From assembly GCA_949825045.1 (NCBI GenBank), contig OX463815.1, positions 29,937,356 to 30,001,355 of the forward strand: a stretch of 64,000 nucleotides of DNA, written 5' to 3'. Under the pieces are notes generated by a model. The model was not told the DNA's origin and searched no databases. It worked only from the letters and a program-made list of their open reading frames with translations. Made by a program: the position numbers and the translations under genes. This DNA comes from Argyresthia goedartella (lineage: Eukaryota; Arthropoda; Insecta; Lepidoptera; Argyresthiidae). Shown here piece after piece: positions 42,195 through 53,470 of the stretch (positions within the stretch are counted from its first letter, which is position 1; each line of letters begins with the position of its first letter).

Positions 42195-43026
42195 GCGATA
42201 CGACGCGACGTGGCGGCTACTGCGATACGACGCGACGTGGCGGCTATTGCGATACGACGTGACGTGACGGCTATTGCGATACGACGCGACGTGACATCTA
42301 GTGCGGTACGACGCGACGTGGCGGCGATTGCGGTACGACGCAACGTGGCATCTAGTGCGATAAGACGCGACGTGGCGGCTATTGCGGTACGACGCGACGT
42401 GGCGTCTATTGCGGTAAGACGCGACGTGGCGGCTATTGCGATACGACGCAACGTGGCGTCTAGTGCGATAAGACGCGACGTGGCGGCTATTGCGATACGA
42501 CGCGATGTGGCGTCTAGTGCGATAAGATGCGACGTGGCGGCTATTGCGATACGACGTGACGTGGCGGCTATTGCAATACGACGCGACGTGGCGTCTAGTG
42601 CGATAAGACGCGACGTGGCAGCTATTGCGATACGACGCGACGTGGCGGCTATTGCTATACGAGGCGACTTGGTGGCTATTTCGATAAGACGCGACGTGGC
42701 GGCTATTACGATACGACGCGACGTGGCGGCTATTGCGATACGACGCGACGTGGCGTCTAGTGCGATAAGACGCGACGTGGCGTCTAGTGCGATAAGACGC
42801 GACGTGGCGTCTAGTGCGATAAGACGCGACGTGGCGGCTATTGCGATACGACGCGACGTGGCGGCTATTGCGATACGACGCGACGTGGCGTCTAGTGCGA
42901 TAAGACGCAACGTTGCGGCTATTGCGATACGACGCGACGTGGCGGCTACTGCGATACGACGCGACGTGGCGTCTAGTGCGATAAGACGCGACGTGGCGGC
43001 TATTGCGATACGACGCGACGTGGCGG
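42195..43026. repeat. 27-bp minisatellite, about 31 units
   Basis: Unit GCGACGTGG followed by CGGCTATTGCGATACGAC or CGTCTAGTGCGATAAGAC. The two types alternate in patches. Because 27 is a multiple of three and no unit frame has a frequent stop, long frames exist on both strands (about 280-316 codons: RHVASYRNS, ATSRRIAIA, RRDVAAIAI repeats). I regard these as by-products. Copies with extra changes lie mainly toward the left. Confidence 0.97.
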
Positions 43027-43049
43027 TACCACTTTCCGTCGCAGGACAT

Positions 43050-43240
43050 GAGTAATGACGCGGATATATATGTTGGGCGCGCATGTACTTAAGTAAAATA
43101 TCCCCGCTAGCCAGTTTCTTGTTTACTTCATAAATATTTTTTATTTACACGTGCGTAAGATGATTTTCGACTCCGACATTGCTCGCTTCACTCGCTCGTG
43201 AATATAAATTCCACTTATCGGAAATCACCAACTATCCACA
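43050..43240. repeat. Dispersed element flanking the minisatellite
   Basis: GGGCGCGCATGTACTTAA, CACGTGCGTAAGATGATTTT and GCTCGCTTCACTCGCTCGTG match 61765-61940, where the minisatellite position holds only a single unit-like stretch. Confidence 0.75.
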
Positions 43241-43600
43241 CTTGTAGCATAAATAGCCATTACAGCCAATAATATAATTACAGTAATTATTATTCCAATG
43301 TGTGTGTCAAATATTCGGCGACCGAGTAAAAAGTTTCATTGACGGGCAGAGTTTCAAATTTATTAGTAATTGCTCGGTATCAATAAATTTCTGCGGAAGC
43401 TGATGTTGCTCTGCGAAGAGTTTATTTGCATGACGTTTTGCTTTTTAACTTTTTATAGAGGTGCGAATTGCCCTTACAAATACACGTGTTTCATATACAG
43501 GTGTCATTTAATTAAATGACCTTATTTTGGAGAATAATAGTGTGAACAAATTTCCCCAAAAAACACATAATCGCAAATAAAAAAAAAAAAAAACACGGTA
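43240..43600. other. No gene seen
   Basis: An A-run sits at 43578-43592. Nothing else supported. Confidence 0.5.
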
Positions 43601-43604
43601 AATT

Positions 43605-43830
43605 GCCCGATCAGCTGATTGCTAAGAGAGACACATATTTTTTTTCGTTTGCGACCATATATTTCGTAGGGACAAGTTTGCACTCTGCCCTAATACACTT
43701 CTTCTGTGATTCAATGATTTCGTCGTTGTCTGTGGATTTGCCCCAGAAAATGATACCGTATCGCAGGGATGATTCAACGAAGCCGTAGTATGCGGTAATC
43801 ACGGCACCAGCGTTAACAGTAACACCTCTT
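43605..43830 (-). pseudogene. LINE reverse transcriptase relic, C-terminal part
   Basis: Minus strand reads VITAYYGFVESSLRYGIIFW, then GKSTDNDEIIESQKKCIRAE: the LRYGI.FWG...IQKK(C/A)(I/V)R motif found after the reverse transcriptase palm in jockey/CR1-like LINEs. Bounded by an A/T-run. Confidence 0.8.
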
Positions 43831-43847
43831 GCCTAGAAATCACACAG

Positions 43848-43990
43848 TTAATAATAATAATAATAATTCTTTATTGCACAGAAAACACAATGGAAAAATA
43901 TAAAGAGCAATATGCAAAGGTGGGCTTATTTCTAAAAAGAAATTTCTTACAGCTTACCTTTGAGGAAAGGCAAAAATATTTATAGAGACG
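43848..43990 (-). repeat. LINE 3' end, inverted, with (AAT)n
   Basis: TAATAATAATAATAATTC, TTTATTGCACAGAAAACAC, then AAAGAAATTTCTTACAGC. It is the complement of the GGAAGAAAT...AATAAAG end of the LINE family. Confidence 0.7.
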
Positions 43991-43999
43991 TAGTCCTAG

Positions 44000-44640
44000 T
44001 GTACAATTAAGAGTTAAAAGAAAGAAATATAGTCAATATACTATCAGATAAATCACAATAAAACCTACACACTTACTATAAAATAAATTAATAGAATACA
44101 ATAAATACATACATACACATACATAATATAAGATGCCCACTATGCGGAAGAGAGGAGATGCTGTTTTAATTTTTTCTTAAAAGTGAACAAGGATGTGCAG
44201 TCTCTAATAGCGCAAGGAAGTGCATTCCACAAACGTATTGCCCTTAACCTAAACGAGTGCTCGTAAGCAACTGTGTAGTGCAGTTTGTAAAAAATATCGG
44301 CGGTCCTCATATTAGGTCAGACCTGTGTAGATAGCACGAATATTTACGCATCGAAAAACTATTCAAATTGAACTGTCAGTGACTCTTATGTACAACGTCA
44401 CCAGGTTCATTTCATCTGAACCGTGAGGTTCTGTATCGTGAGGTTCACGAACCGCACCGCAGAACTCGCTTGCAGAAAACTCTGCGTGCGCTACGTAGGC
44501 GAAACTATCGTCGCTTTGAGACCACAACATTAATTTTACTTCTATGCATACTTCAACTGAAAATCACCTTGTGTTTGTCACAACAGCCACTCTATGACCT
44601 ATAACAAGTGCAATACTCAGCAAGCACAGTTTGGCAATTT
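44000..44640. other. No gene seen
   Basis: A possible LINE 3' UTR continuation to about 44290. No coding motif. Confidence 0.4.
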
Positions 44641-44650
44641 GTTCGTAGAA

Positions 44651-44722
44651 TCACTCGCGCCAAGGACTATCCTCTAGTGAGTCAATCACTCGCGCCAAGG
44701 ACTATCCTCTAGTGAGTCAAAC
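44651..44722. repeat. Exact 36-bp direct duplication
   Basis: TCACTCGCGCCAAGGACTAT with CCTCTAGTGAGTCAA is present twice in a row. Confidence 0.95.
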
Positions 44723-44724
44723 GA

Positions 44725-45280
44725 CAGTTTAAAAAGTCTGCGTTTGTGCAATAAAACATAAGATTATGTACTTTGCATAAAACATGCCGTGGCTTGGATT
44801 CCGCTAACAAAACAGCGATTCAATGACAGTGATGTGACACAGGCACACATCAGCGGTCCCCTTGTTTTACTAAGGTTCGATTGGGACAGTCCCTTTCCTT
44901 TAAGTATTTGTATTTTGACTTTCAAATTGCACTAACTTTTCTCTGTACGCAAATAATGTATACCAGTGGACCGCCGCTGTCTCGTCATTGTAACCGAACC
45001 GCCACAATTTTGCTAGCGGAATCAAAACCCTGATGTGTACACGCAATTGATGTGCAAACGCAAATTCAATATTGATACGATCGGTTTTATAAACGGCCAT
45101 ATTTCGAAATTGGACTCGCATAGGTTAATTCAAGTTAAATTGTTTTTGATTTTTTGTCGCGACCTTCTCTGCTTGTTAAGCTAAAGACAGCAAGAAGACT
45201 GTCTCTTCAAACGATGGATTTATATGCAACCGGTAGAATAATAATTAAAGAAGAAAAATAATTAAAAATACTAAAAATCA
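44725..45280. other. No gene seen
   Basis: No supported feature. Confidence 0.5.
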
Positions 45281-45348
45281 TCACTGTGGTACATTAAAAA
45301 GCACAAAACAAGCAGACGTAATTATTGGGATTTGATATAATTATATAG

Positions 45349-45655
45349 CCGTCGTCTTATCCGTGGTCTAATGAGTTTCACGCTTGCTTGTCACACAGGA
45401 GATGCAGGTTCGATAATTAGACCAATGAGATAATTAATTTATCTTAAGTATATTATCGGTCGTTCAGTGTTTCGGAAGACACGTCAAGCTCTAGTTCCCG
45501 GCTACTATCGCTACGTGGTAATGCCGTAATACCCCTCCACGTGGTGAGAGTAGGCGTATGGCATCAACTTACTCGTATCCGAGTAAAGGCTTTTGCCCCT
45601 CGGTGAGAACCTTAATGGGCTACATTTATTATATTTATTATTATATGTATAGTGT
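45349..45655 (+). mobile_element. SINE-3 (tRNA-derived), copy 1
   Basis: A box-like TGGTCTAATGAGTTT, B box-like GCAGGTTCGATAATTAG, core block TCAGTGTTTCGGAAGACACG, tail TACTCGTATCCGAGTAAAGG and GGGCTACATTTATTAT. A near relative is at 62076-62427. Confidence 0.85.
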
Positions 45656-45684
45656 TAAAAATAACTTCGGGTACATATTAATAT

Positions 45685-45960
45685 TTTCTTTATTGCACAC
45701 AAAACTTATAAAAGGAACAACACTTACATGAAAATACACAAAGGCGAGCTTATCTCTAATAAGTGATCTCTTCCAGCAAACCAGGGTGAGATGGTAAAGG
45801 TTTGTTACTGAGCAGGGGTAGACCTATGTGTACAACAATATAAGGAAATAAACAAGTACTTACAATAAATAAAATAAATTATATAATTACTATGATAAAT
45901 ACTAAATACTTATAATAAACTACTACTATTATATATATATTTGTATACATATATATATGT
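45685..45960 (-). repeat. LINE 3' end, inverted
   Basis: TCTTTATTGCACACAAAAC, AAAGGCGAGCTTATCTCTAA, TGATCTCTTCCAGCAAACCA: the complement of the TTTGCTGGAAGA...GCTCGCCTTTGTA block. 3' UTR only. Confidence 0.8.
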
Positions 45961-46028
45961 ACTAATAAATACTTACATGCATAACTTAAATTTAAAAGCA
46001 AGCGAAACCTACTCTATTTAAAATAATT

Positions 46029-46257
46029 GACGACCCGAATGGCCGAGTCGTCAGTGACCCTGCTTACGAAGCCAAGGGTCCCGGGTTCGAGTCCCGGTGG
46101 GGGCAAATATTTATTTGATGAGAACGGATGTTTGTACCACTGTCATGGTTGTTTATCTATCTAAGTATAATATTTATATCCAGGGAATCCTAGTTTGGGG
46201 CTAGATCAATGTGTATAAATAGTTTCCAAGGTATTATATTTATATATATTATTATAA
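46029..46257 (+). mobile_element. SINE-1 (tRNA-derived)
   Basis: GACGACCCGAATGGCCGAGT start, A box TGGCCGAGTCGT, B box GGTTCGAGTCCC; an internal deletion of the TATGTGTATCGTT part. Confidence 0.9.
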
Positions 46258-46433
46258 TTGATGCCGCCTGCATTTTAATTTAATTTAGTATTATCTTTTG
46301 AGCTTTTTAGTGTACCGCAGTCGGCATTTTGAGCATTTTTAGCCCGCACATTGAAGCCCACAAAATCCGCCATTTTTTCCATCGGTTTAGCCGTTGAGTC
46401 CAGGTAGGGAATCGAGGAACTGACAAACATATT

Positions 46434-47255
46434 TACATACAGTTCAAACACATAACCCTCATTTTTGCGCGCTGCAGTCGGGTAACAAACACAGGGAATC
46501 GAGAAACAGACCAGCAAACATATATGTGTATGTTACGGCTAAAGCTAGGTGTGAAACTAAACTTAAGTTTAGCCGGCTAGTCTTAAGATTAATTTCGAGC
46601 CTCCGCAAACGTCCGAAATAATGTTCATTGCGATAAATGATTTCAACATTAGTCGGCTAAACTGCAGTTTAGCCTCGACGATGTTGAGGCTAAAGATGGG
46701 TGAGAAAATATGGTTGGCATTAGCCGACTAAACTTAAGTTTATTTTTCAGTATACCTAGGCTAATGTTGGCAAATTACCGTCTTAATCTGGAATAAATGA
46801 TGATAATGATGAACAACAAAAAATACTTATGTTCGTCTTATTATAGTTTTTGTTGTTCTTACATGTTCAACCTAACACGAAGGATAAAGGGGGCTTCGCT
46901 TCGCTCACCCCCTTTACCCTTCACCTAAGCTACCGCAGTGTTTTGCCCTGATATTAGAAATAGCTTTCTCATCTGAATAAAATTACCCCGCCCCGCTCCG
47001 CAGTCGCACGAATACTTCGTTTTCAACATTAGCTAGCTAATGTCCAACATTAACCGAAACGCATCGGCTAATGTGTAGTCTAGCCGATTAAAGATGAGAT
47101 CCGTTATCACAAATGAACATGACTTCGGACATTAGCCGAGGCTCGAAATTAATCTTAAGACTAGCCGTTAGTTTAGTTTCACACCTAGCTTTAGCCGTAA
47201 CATATACATACAGTTCAAACACATAACCCTCATTTTTGTGCGCTGCAGTCGGTTA
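46434..47255. repeat. Direct repeat around the family C element
   Basis: ACATACAGTTCAAACACATA, ACCCTCATTTTTG.GCGCTGC, AGTCGG occurs at 46434-46485 and again at 47206-47255. It is much longer than any target duplication, so the element sits between two copies of a local repeat. Confidence 0.8.
46531..47203 (+). mobile_element. Family C inverted-repeat element
   Basis: Inverted ends of about 70 bp: TGTTACGGCTAAAGCTAGGT, AACTAAAC, then CTAGTCTTAAGATTAATTTC, mirrored on the right. TA precedes and follows. Internal inverted AACATTAG/CTAATGTT words repeat. The shared core is at about 46851-46955, with a full hairpin arm TAAAGGGGG/CCCCCTTTA. Confidence 0.88.
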
Positions 47256-47259
47256 AAAA

Positions 47260-47728
47260 GTACATAAAAAGCCTGACATCTCTCTTATCGATTGTAATAA
47301 GTGTCAAGCGATCGACTTCCGCATAAAACACACACTAGTCACACTCATACTACATAGTTCCGTGAAAGAATTTATAATCTCGATATACAATAGTAAGTAT
47401 CTTGCGCAATGTTTAAATTTATGCGTCGCACGCGCAGCTAAGCCGGCACGAACCAAAGGAACCTTTAAATGAACCGATTAGGTGGTTTTGTAATCATAAT
47501 CATATTGTTGACCATATAACTAGGAAAGGTTGCATTATTTTGCATAGAGGTTTAACAGAAAGTTGTAGCCAAGATTTGGGTTTTCTTTTTGTTGAAATAG
47601 AGAGCGATAAAATGTAAGACGCGCCGCCAAATGAAAACAACATATTTTCTTTCTGTTCAGGGAAAGGAAGCTTTTGAACTGTGAAGACTATTAAAGATAG
47701 ATAATTTCATTTACTTATATAATATAAT
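47260..47728. other. No gene seen
   Basis: No supported feature. Confidence 0.5.
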
Positions 47729-47730
47729 AT

Positions 47731-48115
47731 ACAAGGTGATTTCGGAGTCGTGATCCCAACCATTTTTTTCTGACTCAGTAAATTATTGCGATGCTACCTG
47801 TATTTATTTTAATTGAAACAAAGATGATTCGTTATTTACGTATTTTTATTTAAAAATTATTATTGACTCAAAATGCGTGGTCACCCTACTTTTAATATTA
47901 CACCTTTTTAGAAAATTAATAAGTTGTTAAGTCCATGCACTTGACATAAGTTTTCTTGGGAAATAGTAGGGTGACCATGATCTCGAAATATCGCAGTTTT
48001 TTTTTGCTGACAAAAATAAGTCGCTGGTGTACTGTTAGTCCTAACCTATCATGATCCTTAGGAGAAAGTAAGTTAAATGCTTCTTTCTTGCTCCACGACC
48101 CCGTAATCATCCTGT
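47731..48115. mobile_element. 385-bp inverted-repeat element
   Basis: Left ACAAGGTGATTTCGGAGTCG with TGATCCC; inverted right end GGGGTCGTGGAG, AATCATCCTGT. TAT/ATA flanks suggest a TA target. Internally GTGGTCACCCTACTTTTAAT is partly answered by ATAGTAGGGTGACCATG. Confidence 0.75.
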
Positions 48116-48193
48116 ATATATAACAAAACAGAAATTAAGTAAAACAATAAATAATAATGAAAATTGACAAAAACAAATATTGTGGATAACATT

Positions 48194-48312
48194 TACGTAT
48201 AGGCACCAACATTGCTTCTGGCCCCATACTAGGATACCCTGTGACCTAGGGATTATTTTTCTTTATTCCCAGCCGGGATTCGAACCCGGGACCGCTACAC
48301 CGCAGAGGTCGA
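48194..48312 (-). mobile_element. SINE-2 (tRNA-derived)
   Basis: TTGCTTCTGGCCCCATACTA; the complement has GGGTTCGAATCCCGGCTGGG as B box. Internally shortened. Confidence 0.82.
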
Positions 48313-48319
48313 CATGGTA

Positions 48320-49460
48320 AGGATCATTAAGTAAAATTGTGACCGTACCGTCAAAGACCCACTCCATCTTCTTCAGCATTACATTGAAATGGTCCCTTCA
48401 ATGACGAAGGATGTTCGTAATTGTTGCTAGATTTGAGGTGCTATCCAGCTAGCCCGGTGGATCCTCCTCTAACCAGGGAAGAGCCAAATTCTGGGAGGAT
48501 GGTAGTAATTCATTACATAGAGCCTTAAGAGTAGAGAATACGGACCAATGTGGTGTCTATGCCGGTTCTATTGTGAGTTACACCGCACAGTAGCTCTCGT
48601 ATTGTCAAGGAATTAGCATAAGACAGTCGTGAGTTGAGCAAACCCGCTATGATCCCTGCTGCCACAGGTGTCTCGAGCCAGTGTGTCAAGTGCGTACGCG
48701 CACACGTTTGATTTGTGACAGTGACGCAACATTGACGTGGAGTTGGCATGGCACGGATGGACTTGTCGTTCGGTTGCTTAGTTTTTTTCTCTTTGCGACG
48801 GGTATATTCTTTAATTATGTTTGGACCGAGGTTTGGTTAGAGCCCGGTAACGGGTGAAATGAACCATTAGACAAACAATTTAAGGGTCATAATACTAATA
48901 ATAAATTTTGCTTCTGCCATTCCCAATAGCATGCAAAAATTCTTAAAACTTTCAGTATAGAACCGCTACAATCAGAGTATTTATTTCTCACTTTCCTCAA
49001 TTCATGAAAAAGTGAAAATTTACCACAGACTGATCTTGATAGCCTACTTATGAATATGGTAATAATTTACAGAACGTACAAGTTATTTACTTACAAGAAT
49101 AAATGTGCGTAGATATAAAATGAGACGCTTCATTTTGGTCGCCATAGTCGTTTAGTTAAATCTGAAACAAACAAAAACACACATATAGGACAAGAGCCAA
49201 AAATGCCTCATAACCAGGTCCAGGCGTCCAGTCAGAGTCACTATATCAAAGGTACCAAACTTTTTTGTTTTTGTGTTCACATTCGTCGTGCGCCATAGGA
49301 AATAAGAGGGCTGTCTTCGACGCCATCTATTGGATTTTAAAATAATCCTGCTCAGAAACTATCCCATTACTTCAATACCTGTCAGTAAATATAATGTCTG
49401 CAGAATGGTATTAGCTTGTAACGTCAGGGCGTGTGAACTGTCATGAACATATATGTATGT
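48320..49460. other. No gene seen
   Basis: The 74-codon minus frame near 48.6 kb has no recognisable motif. Confidence 0.45.
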
Positions 49461-49463
49461 ATA

Positions 49464-49848
49464 TGTCACCGGAAGATAGTCGAAACCGTTAGTTGATAAA
49501 CTACCGCGGTAGTTGATCAACTATCGATAGATAGTAAACCAGACCGACAGGGTTTAGAATTTACGTTTCTTTTGTTCTAACATGTCTACCTAACACGAAG
49601 ACTATTCGGGGCTTTGCTGCGCTCGACCCCTCTAGTCTTCACCTAAGCTATCGCAGTGTTTGCCCTGGTATTTCGTTTGCAATTTAAGTTTAAACTAGTT
49701 TACTATTTAACGGTTTTAACCGTTAGTTGATCAACTAACGTATAGTAAGCAGTACGCTATAGTTTACTATCTGTCGATAGTTGACCAACTTACGAGAAAA
49801 AAAAACGTTAGTTTATCAACTAACGGTTTTGACTATCTTACGGTAACA
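49464..49848 (+). mobile_element. Family B element, copy 4
   Basis: 385 bp. TGTCACCGGAAGATAGTCG at the left, GACTATCTTACGGTAACA at the right, with TA outside each. Core at about 49566-49676 (CTAACACGAAGACTATTCGG, GCTTTGCTGCGCTCGACCCC). Confidence 0.88.
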
Positions 49849-49919
49849 TATACATATTTTAACCAACGTAAAAAGGCGGAAGATTCTCAATTTGTCAGGA
49901 TCTTATGTGGTGGTTATAT

Positions 49920-50780
49920 ATTTTTATCGATGTTCAGCGATTTCTCGAAGACGGCTGGATTGATTTGGAAAATAGTATTTTTTTTTGAAAGGGTTTACCT
50001 TCCAATTGATCCCATTGCATCCGGTGAGGATCTAAAGATAGGATCCTGGAGAAATCGAGGGAACTCTTCAAATTTAACAGGCAGACCCATTTCGATTTTT
50101 AATTTTTCTTAGTGCTTTTAGTCGCGGGAAGCATAATTTTAAGACGACAGATTGCGACGGAACTGCTCTATAATAATAATAATAATAATAATAATTTGGA
50201 CACCATTTACACACATTGATCTAGCCCCAAACTAGAATTCCCTGTATCTTGGGTACTAGACAACGATACACATACGTATATAGATAAATATTAATACTGA
50301 GATAGATAAACAACCATGACTAGGGTACAAACATCCGTTCTCATCAAACATATATTTGCCCCCACCGGGACTCGAACCCGGGACCCTTGGTTTCGTAGGC
50401 AGCGTCACTGTCGACTCGGCCATTCGTCTATACTTGGTTCCCGCAGATTGCTATGTGGTTACTTTATTACGGTTTCAAGTAATGTATTCTCGTGAATGCA
50501 TATGGTGATGTGGATGTGATAGTGACATACTTGGAGAGCTTCTCAATTATTTATCAGTCATACAGGACCTCATCATGGGATGGTGGAGAAATCGAGGGAA
50601 CTCTTCAAATAATAAATGCATGCCTATAGCAACTTGGGTATTTTGCATAGTAACTCGCGTATTTGGAAGCTTAGCTCTCGGGATGACTTGGTGAGTTGGA
50701 ACTGATGATAAAAACTACAGATGTCCACCGGAACTACTCAATTCAGGGTATTTAGTAAATTGCTTAATGGTTGCTAATCA
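49920..50780 (+). repeat. Dispersed repeat interrupted by SINE-1
   Basis: TTCAGCGATTTCTCGAAGAC, GGCTGGATTGATTTGG, GGAGAAATCGAGGGAACTCT appear at 49930-50075; the last phrase recurs at 50589-50610. A related start (TTCAGCAATTTCTCCCAGGC) is at 50896. Ends unclear. Confidence 0.6.
50168..50428 (-). mobile_element. SINE-1 (tRNA-derived), inverted
   Basis: Starts with (AAT)n, then CACACATTGATCTAGCCCCA, and ends with CGGGACTCGAACCCGGGAC (B box complement) and CGACTCGGCCATTCGTC (A box complement). Confidence 0.9.
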
Positions 50781-50867
50781 AATGGGGATTAAGTGAAGTT
50801 AGTTTTTTATAAAGTTTTAATTTTTGTTTAAATTATGTTACTTTTTTATTTTTTATGTACAACAAAT

Positions 50868-50896
50868 AATATATATTTTTATATTATTTGTTGTTC
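50868..50896. repeat. Small AT-rich hairpin
   Basis: AACAAATAATATA and TATATTATTTGTTGTT pair across an ATATTTT loop region. Confidence 0.7.
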
Positions 50897-51116
50897 AGCA
50901 ATTTCTCCCAGGCAGATGGACCGATTTGGAAATTCCTTTTGAAGTAAATTACGTCATATGTGTCGCTGTGAGTTTGTATGGGGGCAAAATTTATAGATTA
51001 TGCAACGGACGATCTTAAAGCGCATTAATTTTCTATTTACTATCGAAAAGCATAAAATGAATAAGATATGGTTACTTATCAATTAATGATAGATTGATGT
51101 CGGTTTTTTATGGTTC

Positions 51117-51140
51117 CGTCAATCAATCAATCAATCAATC
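51117..51140. repeat. (AATC)n microsatellite
   Basis: GTCAATCAATCAATCAATC run of about six units. Confidence 0.95.
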
Positions 51141-51885
51141 AATATATTTTTTATTCTATTGGATGATTACATATCTCTTGGCGCACGACATCATTTAATA
51201 GTAGGTGTACGTTCCAAAAGCAGATGCTTCTCAAAGAAGAACGTACAAGAAACTCTGAGCTGCTCTTTTCCTTAGGAAATACTTATAACTAATAATATTT
51301 CATTTACGTTTATTTTTAAGACAGCCAATGGAAGAAAAGTAGTTTACCCCCAAGGATTTACGTCCTCTAGATAATTTGACAATAAGTAATATCCCTTCGA
51401 ACATAATTGAATTTTAAAAAAAGTTTTGAATTTATGTGTCGGTAAGCTTTGAATCGTATCGGGGTATTTATTGTACATTAGCTGATGAAGGTATTGGACA
51501 TTTTGTAGAGTCTACTAGAGTAGCTGGACGGTTTATTCTTACTTCTAGTATTAAAATTATGGTTAACGCATTTCTTTTTGAACCGGTGGATATTTTTCTT
51601 GACACTTGTTGGTCACCTAAAACTTGTCTCTTATCAACTCCCTCGGACCGGTTTCTGCAGAATAAATATGCGATATACATCCGAGGCATTACCCCACAGC
51701 TGGATACCATAAGACTTCAAGCTGTGGAAGTAGCCGAAGTAAACTAATCTCGCGGTATCCACATCCGAAATACGTCGGATTATTTTTATGGCTAATGCTA
51801 TAGAAATATGCTCTGTCTACCCGCTAGTGCCTAGATTTATCCACAAGGCTCAGTCTTTTATTTTTTTATTATATTAGTGGGTGTC
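51141..51885. other. No gene seen
   Basis: A 103-codon plus-strand frame at 51436 has no recognisable motif. Position beside a LINE relic suggests mobile DNA. Confidence 0.4.
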
Positions 51886-51889
51886 TGTT

Positions 51890-52140
51890 TTACATTGGGT
51901 GGAGAAACTTTACAGATTTGGTTTTATTTTCATTAAGTAGAAAACCAATCAACTACTTTGGAGATAGCTTTGTTCACTTTATCATAAACTTGTTGTCCTT
52001 TAACTTTAAAGAGTAAGGAAGTATCATCCGCGAACATACAATTTCATGCTCAATATTAACATAATCGGCTAGGTCGTTTATAATAAGAAAAAGAAACGGA
52101 CCTAATATTAAGCCCTGTGGAACGCCCATGCGTACCGGAT
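51890..52140 (-). pseudogene. LINE reverse transcriptase relic with catalytic region, frameshifted
   Basis: Minus strand reads RMGVPQGLILGPFLFLI, INDLADYVNIEHEIV, then only in shifted frames ADDT, SLKLKDNKF and AISKVVDWFST. This parallels residues 464-540 of the LINE at 23-25 kb. A small deletion removes the YIND tyrosine, and shifts break the FADD box. Confidence 0.85.
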
Positions 52141-52179
52141 CGTCGATACGCATGGGCGAGGGGTCAAAACGGAGCACTA

Positions 52180-52810
52180 ATCTGACACTCACGTGTCCGT
52201 CCGTCCGACCGTCGTCTGTCACACAGGTTTAGCAGTCAAACGGTTAATGCTACGGTCTTCAAGTTTTCACAGTATAAACATCTTGTTTACCCAAAGCCTT
52301 AAAAAAAATCATTTTTTTAATGTGTTTAAGGGGAGCTTCCAACGATTAAAGGGGGACGTGAAAAAAAATATGATCCCCATCGAATATGCTATCGATGTTT
52401 AAAACTAGTTGAGTACTTAAATACTATCCATGTTACTATAAACAATTCTACACATAGTTTAACCTCAAAACAAACGTCAAATCCTATATATATTTGTTTT
52501 TAAATAAGTGTTTTACAGGAGTTTTTTTTGGTAAGACCCAATGTTTTGTTTTAAAAATATTGGAAAACAAAGGAATTAGAAGCCACCACAGTCAGCTATT
52601 TTTGCAAAGTTTGTACCGAAGATATCTTTAATTTCCCATTGACCTTTGACTTTAAAATTTGGTGATAATGTTTATTATTACGTATATATCTATAAACGTA
52701 TCTTTGAATTTTCCTCATTTTTAGGCTTGTATTCTACATTTATTACGGAATCCTAAAGCGAATTCCGACGCGCACTTGGCCGGGCTTTTTTACTTTTGAC
52801 TTTTTGTTAA
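52180..52810 (-). repeat. ACGG-type dispersed repeat, longer variant
   Basis: GTGTCCGTCCGTCCGACCGT, GTCACACAGGTTTAGCAGTC, TTAAGGGGAGCTTCC, TATGATCCCCATCGAATATG, ending in GCGCACTTGGCCGGGCTTT. Confidence 0.6.
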
Positions 52811-52814
52811 ATTC

Positions 52815-53470
52815 TTAACAAACATTTTTATCCCGCACCCTGCCTTCAGTTACGCTCTATGCCTGTAATTTCGATACTAACGGTCACAAAGCAAATTGAC
52901 CTTGCAAAGGTATTGCCCAAATAGACGACAGAACTGCTCAGCATAAAAGATCAAGAACCACGGCCGCTATCACCAAACAACTATCTACTCTCTGATCGCA
53001 CATTAATCTGTGACCACAGAGTTGACATTTATTGCCTTGGAATAAGACCGAAAGTGTGCTAGAAAGGGTCAGTGTAGGGTATTATGGGTAATTGGTTACA
53101 AGGTATGAGGTCCACGTAATGTAACTACGAAACAGTGCTATGGGGAATACCGATTGTTATCGACCAAGCTATTGTGCTAAACCTTTCGCCTTAATCTACT
53201 AGACATAGAGTCCAAAAGTTGCCTAGTGTAGAGTTTACTGATGTTTCTTTGGATTGAGGATTAGCCTGATCACAATCGGATACGTGAGTTGTGAAATTTT
53301 GCGTTAGGTCTTACTCCATTGAATGATGATATGGGGTACGCAATAACTACACTACATACTTACAAGATGTGTTCTGTTGATTTTTATGTACCCTTCAGGA
53401 GCTTTGCATTTTTTCGGGATATAACCCCAATACAAAACCCAACCACCCAAAACACAAAGAAATATTTATA
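52815..53470. other. No gene seen
   Basis: No supported feature. Confidence 0.5.

Larger units (their letters stand above)
45283..46330. mobile_element. Family G element, copy 2, with three nested insertions
   Basis: Left end GTGGTACATTAAAAAGCAC with AAAACAAGCAG (45287-45315); right end GAGCTTTTTAGTGTACCGC (46299-46317). Pieces corresponding to copy 1 (11001-11253) appear between insertions: 45315-45348, 45965-46028 (AAATTTAAAAGCAAGCGAAA) and 46260-46300. The inserts are SINE-3, a LINE 3' end and SINE-1. Confidence 0.8.

Noticed and set aside
42195..43026. CRISPR-like repeat array
   Set aside because: Units are contiguous with no unique spacers, and the genome is eukaryotic.
42099..43084. 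Three open frames of 281-316 codons on both strands
   Set aside because: They arise from a 27-bp tandem repeat without stops; no start context, domain or flanking gene structure.
46029..46110. tRNA gene
   Set aside because: A and B boxes are good, but a cloverleaf with anticodon arm cannot be drawn with confidence and the same sequence recurs as a SINE with a tail.
51436..51747. 103-codon plus-strand frame
   Set aside because: No recognisable motif or splice context; sits beside a LINE relic, so most likely non-genic.
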